Source: Halomonas sp. KAO (GTDB lineage: Bacteria; Pseudomonadota; Gammaproteobacteria; Pseudomonadales; Halomonadaceae). Taken from it: a stretch of 56,982 nucleotides of DNA. Numbering within the stretch: the stretch's first letter is position 1; every line of letters starts with the position of its first letter. Both the position numbers and the translations under genes were made by a program. The stretch is taken from positions 8,353-65,334 of the forward strand of contig NZ_JADNRL010000037.1 in assembly GCF_015595025.1 (NCBI RefSeq). Reading direction: 5' to 3'. Below are positions 1 to 8,168 of the stretch, piece after piece. A model generated the notes under the pieces. That model searched no databases. It was not told the DNA's origin and was given only the letters and a program-made list of their open reading frames with translations.

Positions 1-54
1 CCCATGGAGAGTCCCGGAGTGCCGGCCAAGTCATCGTCAGGCACTTATACCGAG

Positions 55-87
55 AAACCCCGGGCATTCAGTTGCTCGGGGTTTTTT
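55..87 (+). terminator. Rho-independent terminator
   Basis: Stem AAACCCCG/CGGGGTTT (55-62 with 77-84) followed by a T run to 87. It probably ends a gene lying left of the window. No gene is visible between it and the next hairpin at 182. The motif GTCC(C/T)GGAGTGCCGGCC occurs at 11-27 and again at 112-128, so the stretch around it looks partly duplicated. Confidence 0.8.
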
Positions 88-181
88 CATGGCAGGGACC
101 TGCCCCTGCAGCGTCCTGGAGTGCCGGCCGCCGGGGTCTGGAACCTGGAACGCCGGACCTAATATCGACTATCACTCATTG

Positions 182-218
182 AAAAAGCCCCGAACTCAGC
201 ATGAGCTCGGGGCTTTTT
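182..218. terminator. Strong bidirectional terminator
   Basis: Near-perfect inverted repeat: AAAAAGCCCCGA and CTCA pair with TGAG and TCGGGGCTTTTT around a short loop. It has an A run on one side and a T run on the other, so it can work in both directions. It is the second terminator within 130 bp. I see no convincing gene in 1-336. Confidence 0.85.
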
Positions 219-272
219 GCGTTTGCTGCCTGCCTTTTCAGGGAGCCTGGGGGGGTAGAGGAGGGAAGTGAA

Positions 273-302
273 TAGACTTTAGTCGTTAGACAAAGGTATA
301 AT
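273..302 (+). promoter_or_regulatory. Sigma-70 type promoter of the 53-aa ORF
   Basis: A perfect TATAAT at 297-302 is preceded, 18 bp upstream, by TAGACT (273-278), which matches the -35 consensus at four of six positions. It lies 34 bp upstream of the start codon at 337, which has its own GAGG ribosome site. The -10 is clear; the -35 is approximate. Confidence 0.55.
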
Positions 303-336
303 CATCTCAAAGGTCACCAACCGTGAGGTTCATGAT

Positions 337-498
337 ATGAGCAAGTCGGCAGTAGCTTTCCCTACCATCTGGGACCGTAGCGGCACTTCACGTAGCGTCG
401 TGAAGCCTGCTCTGCGTGGGCTCTGGCATGGAATGATCAAGCTGGCTGAAGCCCAGTTCGCGGCACAGGCTCGCCGTGGGTATCTTCCCTACGTTTAA
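337..498 (+). CDS. Small basic protein of unknown function (53 aa)
   Basis: I do not recognise a named family. The ORF starts at ATG 337 with a GAGG ribosome site (325-328) 8 bp upstream and a TATAAT box 34 bp upstream. It ends at TAA 498 and is followed by a perfect 15-bp terminator stem. The product is basic and aromatic; its C-terminal half (LRGLWHGMIKLAEAQFAAQ, then RRGYLPYV) could form one amphipathic helix, loosely like the small DUF1127-type proteins, but the Arg-rich DUF1127 core is missing. Promoter, ribosome site and own terminator together argue for a real, independently expressed small gene. No signal peptide or membrane helix is seen. Confidence 0.6.
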   Translation: MSKSAVAFPTIWDRSGTSRSVVKPALRGLWHGMIKLAEAQFAAQARRGYLPYV

Positions 499-540
499 GG
501 CATCAACGGGCGCCGACAAACTCGGCGCTCGGCGAGACAC

Positions 541-574
541 GCAAAAGCCCGGACCTGCTGGTCCGGGCTTTTGC
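541..574. terminator. Bidirectional terminator between small ORF and gdhA
   Basis: Perfect 15-bp inverted repeat GCAAAAGCCCGGACC/GGTCCGGGCTTTTGC with loop TGCT. It serves both the 53-aa ORF (+) and gdhA (-), which converge here. Confidence 0.9.
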
Positions 575-612
575 GTGGCGCACTTGCAGGAAGGTGCGTG
601 ATCAATGCGTGG

Positions 613-1965
613 TCAGACAACGCCCTGGTCAATCATGGCGTCGGCGACCTTGCGGAAGCCGGCGATATTGGCACCCAGCACCAGGTTGGTAGGCTCGCCG
701 AACTCCTCGGCGGTATCGGCGCATTGCCGATGAATATTGGCCATGATCTCCTTGAGCTTCACGTCGACCTTTTCCAGCGGCCACTGTTCCATGCTGTTGT
801 TCTGGGCCATCTCCAGCTGGCTGGTCGCGACGCCGCCTGCATTGGCGGCCTTGCCGGGACCATAGGCGATCTTCGCCTCGAGAAAGCGATCCACGGCATC
901 GGCGGAGGAGGGCATGTTGGCGCCTTCACTGATGCAGTTTACACCGTTGCTGACCAGGACCTCTGCATCGGCGGCGGTAAGCTCGTTCTGTGTTGCACAG
1001 GGGAAGGCGGCGTCGGCCTTGATGCGCCAGACCGCATGACCGTCCTCGGGATACTCACCGACAGGGATATAGGTTGCCTCGGGGTGCTGCTCCAGATAGG
1101 TCTCCAGCGAAGCGCGGGTGACCTCCTTGAGCTGCTTGAGCAGGTCGAGGTCGATGCCGCGGGCATCATGCAGCGTGCCGCGTGAGTCGGTGCAGGTCAC
1201 CGGCTTGGCGCCCAGCTCGTATAGCTTCTCGATGGTGTAGATCGCCACGTTGCCGGCTCCCGAGACCAAGCAGGTCTTGCCTTCCAGGGTCTGACCGCGG
1301 GCTTCCAGCATGTTCTGGGCGAAGTAGACCGCGCCGTAGCCGGTGGCTTCCTTGCGGCCGATGGAGCCGCCCCAGTCCAGCCCCTTGCCGGTCAGCACGC
1401 CTTCATAACGGCCGGTGAGGCGCTTGTACTGGCCGTAGAGATAGCCGATCTCACGAGCACCGACCCCGATATCACCGGCGGGGACGTCGGTATGGGGCCC
1501 GATATGGCGATACAGCTCGGACATGAAGGCCTGACAGAAACGCATTATCTCGCCATCGGACTTGCCCTTGGGGTCGAAGTCCGAGCCACCCTTGCCACCG
1601 CCGATGGGCAGGCCGGTCAGGGCATTCTTGAAGATCTGCTCGAAGCCGAGGAACTTGATGATGCCGGACGTGACGCTGGGGTGGAAGCGCAGCCCGCCCT
1701 TGTAGGGCCCCAGGGCCGAATTGAACTGGATGCGATACCCCTTGTTGACCTGGACGCGGCCCTCGTCATCGGTCCAGCAGATGCGGAACATGATTTGACG
1801 TTCTGGCTCGACGATACGCTCGATGATGCTGTGGTCATGATAGTGGGGGCTGCGCTTGAAGAGTGGGCGCAGGCACTCCAGTACCTCCTCCGCGGCCTGG
1901 TAGAACTCGGTCTGGGCGGGACTGCTCTTGCGGAGATTTTCCAGTGTCTCATGAACGTAGGGCAT
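613..1965 (-). CDS. gdhA: NADP-type glutamate dehydrogenase
   Basis: Cytoplasmic GdhA makes L-glutamate from 2-oxoglutarate and ammonium with NADPH. At 450 aa it matches the hexameric enterobacterial enzyme (about 447 aa) and aligns with E. coli GdhA over its full length. Visible landmarks are PYKGGLRFHPS (about 87-97), the catalytic-lysine segment GGGKGGSDFDPKGKS (122-136, K125), TDVPAGDIGVG (159-169), the Rossmann loop SGAGNV (235-240) and PGKAANAGGVATS near residue 380. The start MPYVHETLENL gives an N-terminus of normal length. In a halophile, glutamate is also a compatible solute, so the enzyme may contribute to osmoadaptation; that is inference. It stands alone, with a terminator at its 3' end and a divergent gene upstream. 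Confidence 0.97.
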   Translation of the reverse strand: MPYVHETLENLRKSSPAQTEFYQAAEEVLECLRPLFKRSPHYHDHSIIERIVEPERQIMFRICWTDDEGRVQVNKGYRIQFNSALGPYKGGLRFHPSVTSGIIKFLGFEQIFKNALTGLPIGGGKGGSDFDPKGKSDGEIMRFCQAFMSELYRHIGPHTDVPAGDIGVGAREIGYLYGQYKRLTGRYEGVLTGKGLDWGGSIGRKEATGYGAVYFAQNMLEARGQTLEGKTCLVSGAGNVAIYTIEKLYELGAKPVTCTDSRGTLHDARGIDLDLLKQLKEVTRASLETYLEQHPEATYIPVGEYPEDGHAVWRIKADAAFPCATQNELTAADAEVLVSNGVNCISEGANMPSSADAVDRFLEAKIAYGPGKAANAGGVATSQLEMAQNNSMEQWPLEKVDVKLKEIMANIHRQCADTAEEFGEPTNLVLGANIAGFRKVADAMIDQGVV

Positions 1966-2311
1966 CGTCGTATCCTGATGGAAGGTGAATGGGCCGGCCG
2001 CGGCGGGCCAATCTGAAAGTGTTTTTCACGGTAACGACTATATAGCAATGCACCATTATGCAGCAAATGTATGGGTCATGCGCACTCTGTGTGCGGTGGT
2101 GGTGCAGGCTGCTCCCTGGTTGTCGTCATCACCGGTGCTCGGTGCTGGATAGGACTCCAGCGCCCACTGCGCCGCGAGTTGTTCTGGACGAGGGATTGCG
2201 GCGGTCGTGCCGGCTTTCCCTGTGCGTGGTGCGGTGCTAAGGTGCTCTGCCGCCGGTGCCCCGGCAGCAGGTTGGGTTCACGAGGTGCTGTAACGGTAAG
2301 GAAGAGACGGC
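1966..2311. other. Divergent intergenic region gdhA / rlmM
   Basis: 346 bp without a convincing gene. It must hold the leftward gdhA promoter and the rightward rlmM promoter. The stretch nearest gdhA (2020-2070) is the most AT-rich, as expected for a promoter, but no textbook -35/-10 pair stands out. Open frames in this stretch lack ribosome sites and look like chance. Confidence 0.5.
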
Positions 2312-3391
2312 ATGGAGAAGACGACAACATATCCGGTGGAGCTTCTCTGCTACTGCCGCCCGGGCTTCGAGCACGACCTGGCTGCCGAGCTTTCCGACAA
2401 GGCCGCTTCGCTTGGCAGGGCAGGGCAGGCCGACTTTACACGGGACGCGGGCTTCGTGAGGTTCCTGCTCCCCGAGGGAGAGGTCGCCAATGGCCTGCAT
2501 CGTGACCTGCCGCTGGGCGGACTGGTCTTCGCCCGGCAGAGCCTGGTGGCGCTGCCGCCGCTGACGCTGTCGCGGGACGATCGACTGACACCGATCGTCG
2601 ATCAGGTGGCGGCCAGCGGCTGGAGTTTCGAGAGCCTCTGGCAGGAGACTCCGGATACCAACGATGGCAAGGCGCTGGCAGGGCTTGCCAAGGCGCTGGA
2701 GCGGCCGTTGAGCTCGCTTCTGAAAAAGCGCAAGGCGCTGCGTCGCAAGGCGGGCGGCAGGCGCCTGCATCTGCTGTGGAGTGCCGGTGACCGGGTCCAG
2801 CTGGGGATGAGCTTTCCGGGGAATCGCAGCGAGCTGCCGGGAGGCATCCGTCGTCTGCGTTTTCCCAAGTCGGCGCCCAGTCGCTCCACTCTCAAGCTGG
2901 AGGAGGCGTGGCATGAATTTGTGCCGCGGGGAGAGTGGGACGAACGACTCGGCGAGGGCATGCAGGCGGCTGACCTCGGAGCGGCACCAGGCGGCTGGAC
3001 CTGGCAGCTGGTGCAGCGGGGCATGCATGTCTATGCGATCGACAATGGCCCGATGGACAAGGCGCTGATGGCCACCGGGCAGGTGGAGCACCTGCATGCG
3101 GACGGCTTTACCTGGGAGCCTCCGTACCGTCTCGACTGGCTGGTCTGCGATATCGTCGACAAGCCCTCACGGGTGGAGGCGATGGTGGAGCGCTGGCTGG
3201 TTCGACGCTGGTGCCGGGAGGCGGTCTTCAACCTCAAGCTGCCAATGAAGCAGCGCTGGCCGGAGGTGGATGCCTGTCTGCGTCGGCTTGCCGAGGCGCT
3301 GGAGGCGGCCAGGGTCGAGGCCGAGATTGCCTGCCGCCACCTCTATCACGATCGTGAAGAGGTGACGGTGCATGTGAGACTGAAAGGGTAA
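2312..3391 (+). CDS. rlmM: 23S rRNA 2'-O-ribose C2498 methyltransferase
   Basis: RlmM (formerly YgdE) methylates the 2'-hydroxyl of C2498 in 23S rRNA using S-adenosylmethionine. The 359-aa product has the expected N-terminal THUMP-like half, beginning VELLCYCRPGFEHDLAAELS. The C-terminal RrmJ-like methyltransferase half carries the SAM loop ADLGAAPGGWTWQL near residue 218, the acidic CDIVDKPSR near 279 and the catalytic-lysine segment NLKLPMKQRW near 307. Length agrees with E. coli RlmM (366 aa). The start ATG has a GGAAGAG ribosome site. It stands alone; the next gene is on the opposite strand, 3 bp beyond its stop. Confidence 0.95.
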   Translation: MEKTTTYPVELLCYCRPGFEHDLAAELSDKAASLGRAGQADFTRDAGFVRFLLPEGEVANGLHRDLPLGGLVFARQSLVALPPLTLSRDDRLTPIVDQVAASGWSFESLWQETPDTNDGKALAGLAKALERPLSSLLKKRKALRRKAGGRRLHLLWSAGDRVQLGMSFPGNRSELPGGIRRLRFPKSAPSRSTLKLEEAWHEFVPRGEWDERLGEGMQAADLGAAPGGWTWQLVQRGMHVYAIDNGPMDKALMATGQVEHLHADGFTWEPPYRLDWLVCDIVDKPSRVEAMVERWLVRRWCREAVFNLKLPMKQRWPEVDACLRRLAEALEAARVEAEIACRHLYHDREEVTVHVRLKG

Positions 3392-3394
3392 GCG

Positions 3395-3685
3395 TCAGTG
3401 CGTGGTGGGTTCGTAGATGCGGATCCGCTCTTCCTCGGTGAGCAGTGGCAGCAGGCGCTGCATCACCTGAGTGCGGGTCTCGCTGGTGTACCACTCCTTC
3501 CAGGCACGCAGGTCACGCCACTTGGTGATCATCAGACGCCGGTCGCTGTGCCCCTGCTCCACGAGGCTCTCACCACCCACGAAGCCCTTGGCACCCAGCG
3601 ACACTCGCATGGCCTCGCGGGCGGCCGCCTCGTACTCTTCCTCGAGGCCGGGCATGATACGGCGTTCGATAATGATCTTGATCAT
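3395..3685 (-). CDS. Antibiotic biosynthesis monooxygenase-type (ABM/DABB) protein
   Basis: Small ferredoxin-like alpha/beta protein of the ABM family (heme-degrading or quinol monooxygenase-like). The sequence opens with IIIERRIMPGLEEEYE and runs through GGESLVEQ and ITKWRDLRAWKEWYTS, the usual strand-helix-strand pattern ending in a W-x-S/T-x3-W-like segment. I chose the start at 3685 (MIKIII, 96 aa) because GGAG lies 8 bp upstream; an in-frame ATG at 3715 would add ten residues that do not fit the fold. The substrate is unknown, since the family covers many reactions. It is divergent from tusA and convergent with rlmM. Confidence 0.75.
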   Translation of the reverse strand: MIKIIIERRIMPGLEEEYEAAAREAMRVSLGAKGFVGGESLVEQGHSDRRLMITKWRDLRAWKEWYTSETRTQVMQRLLPLLTEEERIRIYEPTTH

Positions 3686-3760
3686 CTTGCAGGCTCCGAC
3701 TGATTTCTTTAGCACCTAATGCCTTTACAGCGATCTTCAATTGTCACCAGGAGGTTCTCG

Positions 3761-4000
3761 ATGGCGGAGAAACACGACTTTCAGGCCGAACTCGATACCA
3801 CCGGGCTCTACTGTCCTGAGCCGATCATGCTGATGCACAACAAGGTCCGCGACATGCAGACCGGCGAGGTGCTCAAGGTGGTCGCCAGCGACCCGGCGAC
3901 CACCCGCGATGTGCCCAAGTTCTGCCAGTTTCTGGGGCATGAGCTGGTCCATCAGCAGCAGCAGGGAGACAGCTATCTCTACTTTATCCGTTTAGGCTAA
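3761..4000 (+). CDS. tusA: Sulfur carrier protein TusA
   Basis: TusA accepts persulfide sulfur from IscS and passes it to TusD for 2-thiolation of tRNA wobble uridines; it also feeds other sulfur pathways. The 79-aa protein has the diagnostic GLYCPEPIML segment with the catalytic Cys18 in a CPxP motif, followed by the usual LKVVASDPATTRDVPKFC segment. The start at 3761 has a consensus AGGAGG site; an in-frame ATG 42 bp upstream would only add a Ser/Arg-rich tail. Its stop overlaps the stop of the convergent gene by 3 bp. Confidence 0.93.
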   Translation: MAEKHDFQAELDTTGLYCPEPIMLMHNKVRDMQTGEVLKVVASDPATTRDVPKFCQFLGHELVHQQQQGDSYLYFIRLG

Positions 4001-4728
4001 TCCTGTCCCCTCTGCGCCGCCGGCGTGGCTGGGATGTCCTCCGGCACCACCATCAGGGCCAGCGCCTCCAGGGTCGCCGGGTCCTCCTGACGAATCCGAT
4101 TGGCGATCTGACGCTGAAAGAAGTAGACCCGGCGATGGCGGCTATGCACGGGATAGAGGCAGGCATCGCCGAGCACGATCGGAGTCTGCTCCACATGACG
4201 CTCATCGGCGAGCAGCGCCTCGACCGTGCCGTCGCTGTAGAGTCGCCAGCCGCATACCTGCTTGAGCTGCCAGGGGGCCTCGCCGTCGTCCATGCACAGG
4301 GCGTGGGTGCCCTGCAGTTCGGGTAGCTGCTGGATCAGGGTGACCTGCTCGGTCTCCTCGTAGTCGAAGTAGCTGGCGGCTTGCTCCAGCTCCATCACCT
4401 TGTGCTCCGGAGCGCTATCGAACAGCTCCTCGGTCTCGGGGTCCCGGTAGCCTATGAAGCGGCCATGCTCGTCATCGTCCAGGCGTTGGCAGGGTGTCAG
4501 TGACTCCATCCACGCCACCAGGCCCACCACTTCACCATCCTCGCGTAGTCCCCAGGCCAGCAGTGGCATGCCATACAGGGTGTCGGGGCTGGCGTCGAGG
4601 CGATACACCATCTCGAGTCCATCAAGCTCCGGCGCCAATCGGACCAGGCGGCGTCTGGCCTGCTGACGCTGGCGCCTGGCATCCAGGTCGATGACCCGGG
4701 CAGTGCGGGGTGACATCTGGGTTCCCAT
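3997..4728 (-). CDS. Conserved hypothetical protein (243 aa)
   Basis: I cannot assign a family. The protein is soluble, with no signal peptide or membrane helix. It has a strongly basic start (residues 7-28 rich in Arg/Gln, around LDARRQRQQARRR) and then an acidic body with many Asp/Glu. A repeated-sounding layout (short strands ending in acidic turns, for example GLREDGEVVGLVAW and GWRLYSDGTVEALL) suggests a beta-rich fold. The ATG at 4728 has GGAGG 7 bp upstream. It converges on tusA and stands alone, with 148 bp to the next gene. High acidity is normal for a halophile proteome. Confidence 0.7.
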   Translation of the reverse strand: MGTQMSPRTARVIDLDARRQRQQARRRLVRLAPELDGLEMVYRLDASPDTLYGMPLLAWGLREDGEVVGLVAWMESLTPCQRLDDDEHGRFIGYRDPETEELFDSAPEHKVMELEQAASYFDYEETEQVTLIQQLPELQGTHALCMDDGEAPWQLKQVCGWRLYSDGTVEALLADERHVEQTPIVLGDACLYPVHSRHRRVYFFQRQIANRIRQEDPATLEALALMVVPEDIPATPAAQRGQD

Positions 4729-4876
4729 GGTGTCCCTCCAGGTGCTGCTTGATCACGGATCCAGGCCGGGCGGCGATCGCCCCGGGCCGGTGCGGAAGCG
4801 CTCTGCGTCACTCAGGCACCACCAATAGCATAGACCCGATCATAGGTTAAGCCCTGCATCACGGGGCCGCTAACGG

Positions 4877-5938
4877 TCATGCCTCGGGGCAGCGTGAGGC
4901 GAGCGACTCGCGCCGCTCAAGATGGGCCTGCAGGGTCTGATGGAAACTCGGCAATGGCGCCCTGGAATTTTGCCGAGAGAGCCACGCCTGGCGATAGGCC
5001 TGCACCGCTTCCGGCGGCGCCTCAAGGCTATCGAAGAGCGGCAGGAGGCGGGTGAGCCACGCCTCGGCGGCACCATCCAGCGTCGTCAGCCAGTCGGCGA
5101 GTCGTCGTGCCTCGGGTGTCTGCCGCGGGTCGGCAGAGAAGCCTTCCGGCGGGCAGTGTCCGGGGGTGGCGAGCGCCCGGTCGAGCAGGGTATTGGCTTC
5201 CGCAACGCGCTGTTCGGCGAGCAGCAGGGTGCGCAGCAGCTGTGCCGTGTAGGGGCGGTCGTTGAGCGCCTGCAGGTGTCTCTCGAGTGCCTCGGGGTCG
5301 GCCGGTTGCGGAGAGGTTTCCAGCGGCGCATGACTCAAGGCGTGAAGATACTCGAGGGCGGTTAGCTGCTCACTCGGAGGCGTCAGGTCATCCGGGGGCA
5401 GTGGGGAGCTGACGCGAGAGAAGCTCTGCGCCCACTCCTCGGAACCGAAGAGCCCATTCCAGCTCGCTTGTGGCAGCTGTCGACGCTTGGTGGCGGTAAG
5501 CTGCTCGAGTCTGGCGAGATCATCCGCGGCCAGCCCTTCGACCACCTCGCTCGACAGGCATGCCGTGAGGCGTTGCCACAGTTCGAGTTCGTACTGCCAG
5601 CGCTGGCTGGCGGGGGCCACGAGTCCCAGGGTGCTGTTGCGCTGGGCGACCAGGGTGGTGATATGGCATTCACGCAGGGCAAAGATGTCGAGCAGGCCCT
5701 CGCGAGTGTCGGGAACGGGGACACGACGTTCGCGCAGCCTGGGGAAGGCACCGATATTGCGTGGCTCGGCGTTCTCGGGAGGTGTGAGGTCGAGGCGCTC
5801 GGCAAGGGTTCGCTGATAGTCGTGGAGCAGCCGATCGCTGGCACCGTTGGTGTCGCAGCCTGCCAGCACCAGGGTAAGCACGATGGCCACGATGCCACGG
5901 CACATAGGGTCAGGGATGAAGCGGATCGCGTTCGCCAT
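4877..5938 (-). CDS. DUF3080-type lipoprotein
   Basis: A 353-aa lipoprotein: a hydrophobic signal (about residues 14-27) ends in a lipobox LAGC with Cys28 as the predicted acylated residue, followed by Asp-Thr. Asp at +2 would favour retention in the inner membrane under the E. coli rule. The rest is helical, soluble and rich in Leu/Arg/Glu, with motifs such as LRERRVPVPDTREGLLDIF and LRECHITTLVAQRNSTLG that I recall from DUF3080 proteins of gammaproteobacteria. Its function is unknown. Its start overlaps the stop of the MATE gene by 29 bp on the same strand, so the two are probably co-transcribed and may act together. Confidence 0.8.
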   Translation of the reverse strand: MANAIRFIPDPMCRGIVAIVLTLVLAGCDTNGASDRLLHDYQRTLAERLDLTPPENAEPRNIGAFPRLRERRVPVPDTREGLLDIFALRECHITTLVAQRNSTLGLVAPASQRWQYELELWQRLTACLSSEVVEGLAADDLARLEQLTATKRRQLPQASWNGLFGSEEWAQSFSRVSSPLPPDDLTPPSEQLTALEYLHALSHAPLETSPQPADPEALERHLQALNDRPYTAQLLRTLLLAEQRVAEANTLLDRALATPGHCPPEGFSADPRQTPEARRLADWLTTLDGAAEAWLTRLLPLFDSLEAPPEAVQAYRQAWLSRQNSRAPLPSFHQTLQAHLERRESLASRCPEA

Positions 5939-7346
5939 GGGCCACCGCCTTGCTGATTCGTCTCAGTCGCTCACCGAGCAGGATGGCCGCGACGGTGAGC
6001 CCTCCGATCAGGCCGATCCAGTAGCCATGGACGCCGAGCGGCGCCACGAGACCGGGTATGCCGCGGGTGCCCAGCCAGTGGCCGCCGGCCATGCCCACCA
6101 GCCAGTAGGAGGTCAGCGTGATCACCATGATGATACGTGTATCCTTGTAGCCGCGCAGTGCGCCGCCGAGATTGACCTGTAGCGAGTCGGAGAGCTGGTA
6201 GACCATGGCCAGCAGGACCAGCGACAGGGCCAGAGAGGCCACTTCCTGATCCTGCGTGTAGAGCCCGATCACCGGTTCGGCGGTGAACCGCAACAGCAGG
6301 CCGTTGATCAGGGCCACGGCCAGGCAGAGGATGATGCCATGCCAGGCGACCCGGCGTGCGTAGCCATAGCGCTGCTGCCCCAGCACATTACCGACCCGCA
6401 CCGTCAGGGCCATGCTCAGCGAGAGCGGCAGCATGAACAGGATGGAGGTGTAGTTGAGAGCCACCTGATGAGCCGCCACGGTGATCTCGCCGAGGCTGGC
6501 GATGAACAGGGCGATCAGCGTGAACAGCGTGACCTCGACGAAGATCGCCACACCGATGGGCAGCCCCACGTACAGTAGTTCGCCGATCAGTCGCCAACGC
6601 GGAAGGCTGGCTTTGTGCCATAGCGAGACCTTGCCGTAGGCACGCGAGTGGCGCGTATAGAGCCCCATGCAGAGGCACATGGTCCATAGCGAAAGCGCCG
6701 TGGCGATCCCGCAGCCCAGGGCGCCAAGCGCCGGCAGCGCCTGAAGCCAGTGCGGCAGCCAGGGCCCCATCAGGGTGGTCAGCCCCTCGCCGCCGTAGAT
6801 CAGCACGAAGTTGCTTGGCACATTGACGGCCAGCCCCGCCAGGCTGATCCATAGCGAGGGACGGGTATGGTTCATGCCGTCGGAGAAGGCGCGCAGGGCC
6901 TGGAAGAGCGCGGCTCCGGGCATTCCGAAGGCCACCGCAAGAAGATAGCTGCGCGAGCGTTCGGCGACTGCCTCGGGCACCTCCATCAGGGTGAAGATCG
7001 GGCCCACCGCAAACCACAGCAGCCCGGCGGACAGAGCACCAAGCACCAGCGCCACCCATAGCCCCTGATGCACGTTGGGCGTTATCTCGGCGATACGTTC
7101 TCCCCCTAGCAGCTGGGCGACGATGGGGGTGAGCCCCATCAGGGTGCCGGTCATGAACAGCATCAGTGGCAGCCACAGGCTGGAGCCCACCGACACCGCC
7201 GCCAGATCGGTGGCGCTCAGTCGACCGGTCATCATCACATCGGCCACGCTCATGCCGGCCTGAGCCAGCTGGGCGCCACAGATCGGCAGGGCCAGCGCCA
7301 GCAGTGGGCGAGTCTCACGGCGAGCGGTTTCGAAAAAGGTGGCCAT
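5910..7346 (-). CDS. MATE family multidrug/Na+ antiporter (NorM-like)
   Basis: Inner-membrane efflux pump of the MATE family, exchanging cationic drugs or metabolites for Na+ or H+. The 478-aa product has about 12 hydrophobic helices in two repeated halves. The first opens with LALALPICGAQLAQAGMSVADVMMTGRLS and the second has PIGVAIFVEVTLFTLIALF. I placed the start at 7346 (MATFFETARRE), because the 44 residues an upstream start would add are not membrane-like and lack a ribosome site. It overlaps the downstream lipoprotein gene by 29 bp, indicating an operon. The substrate cannot be told from sequence. Confidence 0.9.
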   Translation of the reverse strand: MATFFETARRETRPLLALALPICGAQLAQAGMSVADVMMTGRLSATDLAAVSVGSSLWLPLMLFMTGTLMGLTPIVAQLLGGERIAEITPNVHQGLWVALVLGALSAGLLWFAVGPIFTLMEVPEAVAERSRSYLLAVAFGMPGAALFQALRAFSDGMNHTRPSLWISLAGLAVNVPSNFVLIYGGEGLTTLMGPWLPHWLQALPALGALGCGIATALSLWTMCLCMGLYTRHSRAYGKVSLWHKASLPRWRLIGELLYVGLPIGVAIFVEVTLFTLIALFIASLGEITVAAHQVALNYTSILFMLPLSLSMALTVRVGNVLGQQRYGYARRVAWHGIILCLAVALINGLLLRFTAEPVIGLYTQDQEVASLALSLVLLAMVYQLSDSLQVNLGGALRGYKDTRIIMVITLTSYWLVGMAGGHWLGTRGIPGLVAPLGVHGYWIGLIGGLTVAAILLGERLRRISKAVAHGERDPLHP

Positions 7347-7469
7347 CGGGCGGCTCAAGACATGCGCTCCATGCAGTCGGGTAGGAGCAGCAATGCTAGC
7401 AAGGCCGGGCATTCTTTGCCCGTCTGGCGGGCGGTATACTAGGGCCTCAACCACGATCATGGAGGCCGC

Positions 7470-8033
7470 GTGACACACCGCCTAGAGGATATCATCGCCC
7501 TGTTCGATGGCCTGTTTCAGGAGACCTACCGGACGCGTCTGGTGCGGGGTGGCGATGACCCCCTCTATCTGCCTGCCGACGCCGACTCGCCCTGGCACCG
7601 GGTGATCTTCGCCCGCGGCTTCTTTACCAGCGCATTGCACGAGATCAGCCACTGGTGCATCGCCGGGGCGAAGCGCCGCCAGCTCGAGGACTACGGCTAC
7701 TGGTATCTGCCCGATGGGCGTGATGACGCCCAGCAGCGTGACTTCGAGGCCGTGGAGGTCGGGCCCCAGGCGCTAGAGCTGCTCTTCTCGCGGGCCTGTG
7801 GCCTGCGCTTCCATGTCAGCGTCGACAACCTCGATGGCGATGCCGAAGTGGACCGTGAGGCCTTCCACGCCAAGGTCGAGGCGCGTGCGCGACGCTACGA
7901 GCGTGAAGGGCTGCCATCGCGGGCAGACGCGTGGCGCCGCACCCTGGCCACCTTCTATGATCAGGGCCTGCCGCTGTCCGAGGCGGTGGCGGCCGGTCGC
8001 GCCAGGCTTGCCGCCACGCCTCAGCCGGCCTGA
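7470..8033 (+). CDS. epmC: Elongation factor P hydroxylase
   Basis: EpmC (YfcM) hydroxylates the beta-lysylated lysine of elongation factor P, the last step of the EpmA/EpmB/EpmC pathway. The 187-aa protein shows the family's metal motif HEISHWCIAG (His57, His61) and the EDYGYWYLPDGR and FEAVEVGPQALE segments. Translation starts at GTG 7470, with GGAGG 4 bp upstream. A TATACT -10-like hexamer sits at 7435-7440. No efp, epmA or epmB lies nearby, which is normal. Confidence 0.92.
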   Translation: MTHRLEDIIALFDGLFQETYRTRLVRGGDDPLYLPADADSPWHRVIFARGFFTSALHEISHWCIAGAKRRQLEDYGYWYLPDGRDDAQQRDFEAVEVGPQALELLFSRACGLRFHVSVDNLDGDAEVDREAFHAKVEARARRYEREGLPSRADAWRRTLATFYDQGLPLSEAVAAGRARLAATPQPA

Positions 8034-8168
8034 ATGGTGCACCACTCTCGGCAGCGGCGATGTGAACCCAAGGGCAGCATCCTTGTCGGACCCCGGCGGT
8101 CGCTCCAACCACCTCGTCTGGAGAGCAGGCTAGGCTAGGGGGAGTCATCAACGCCGCGAGGTGCCGCC

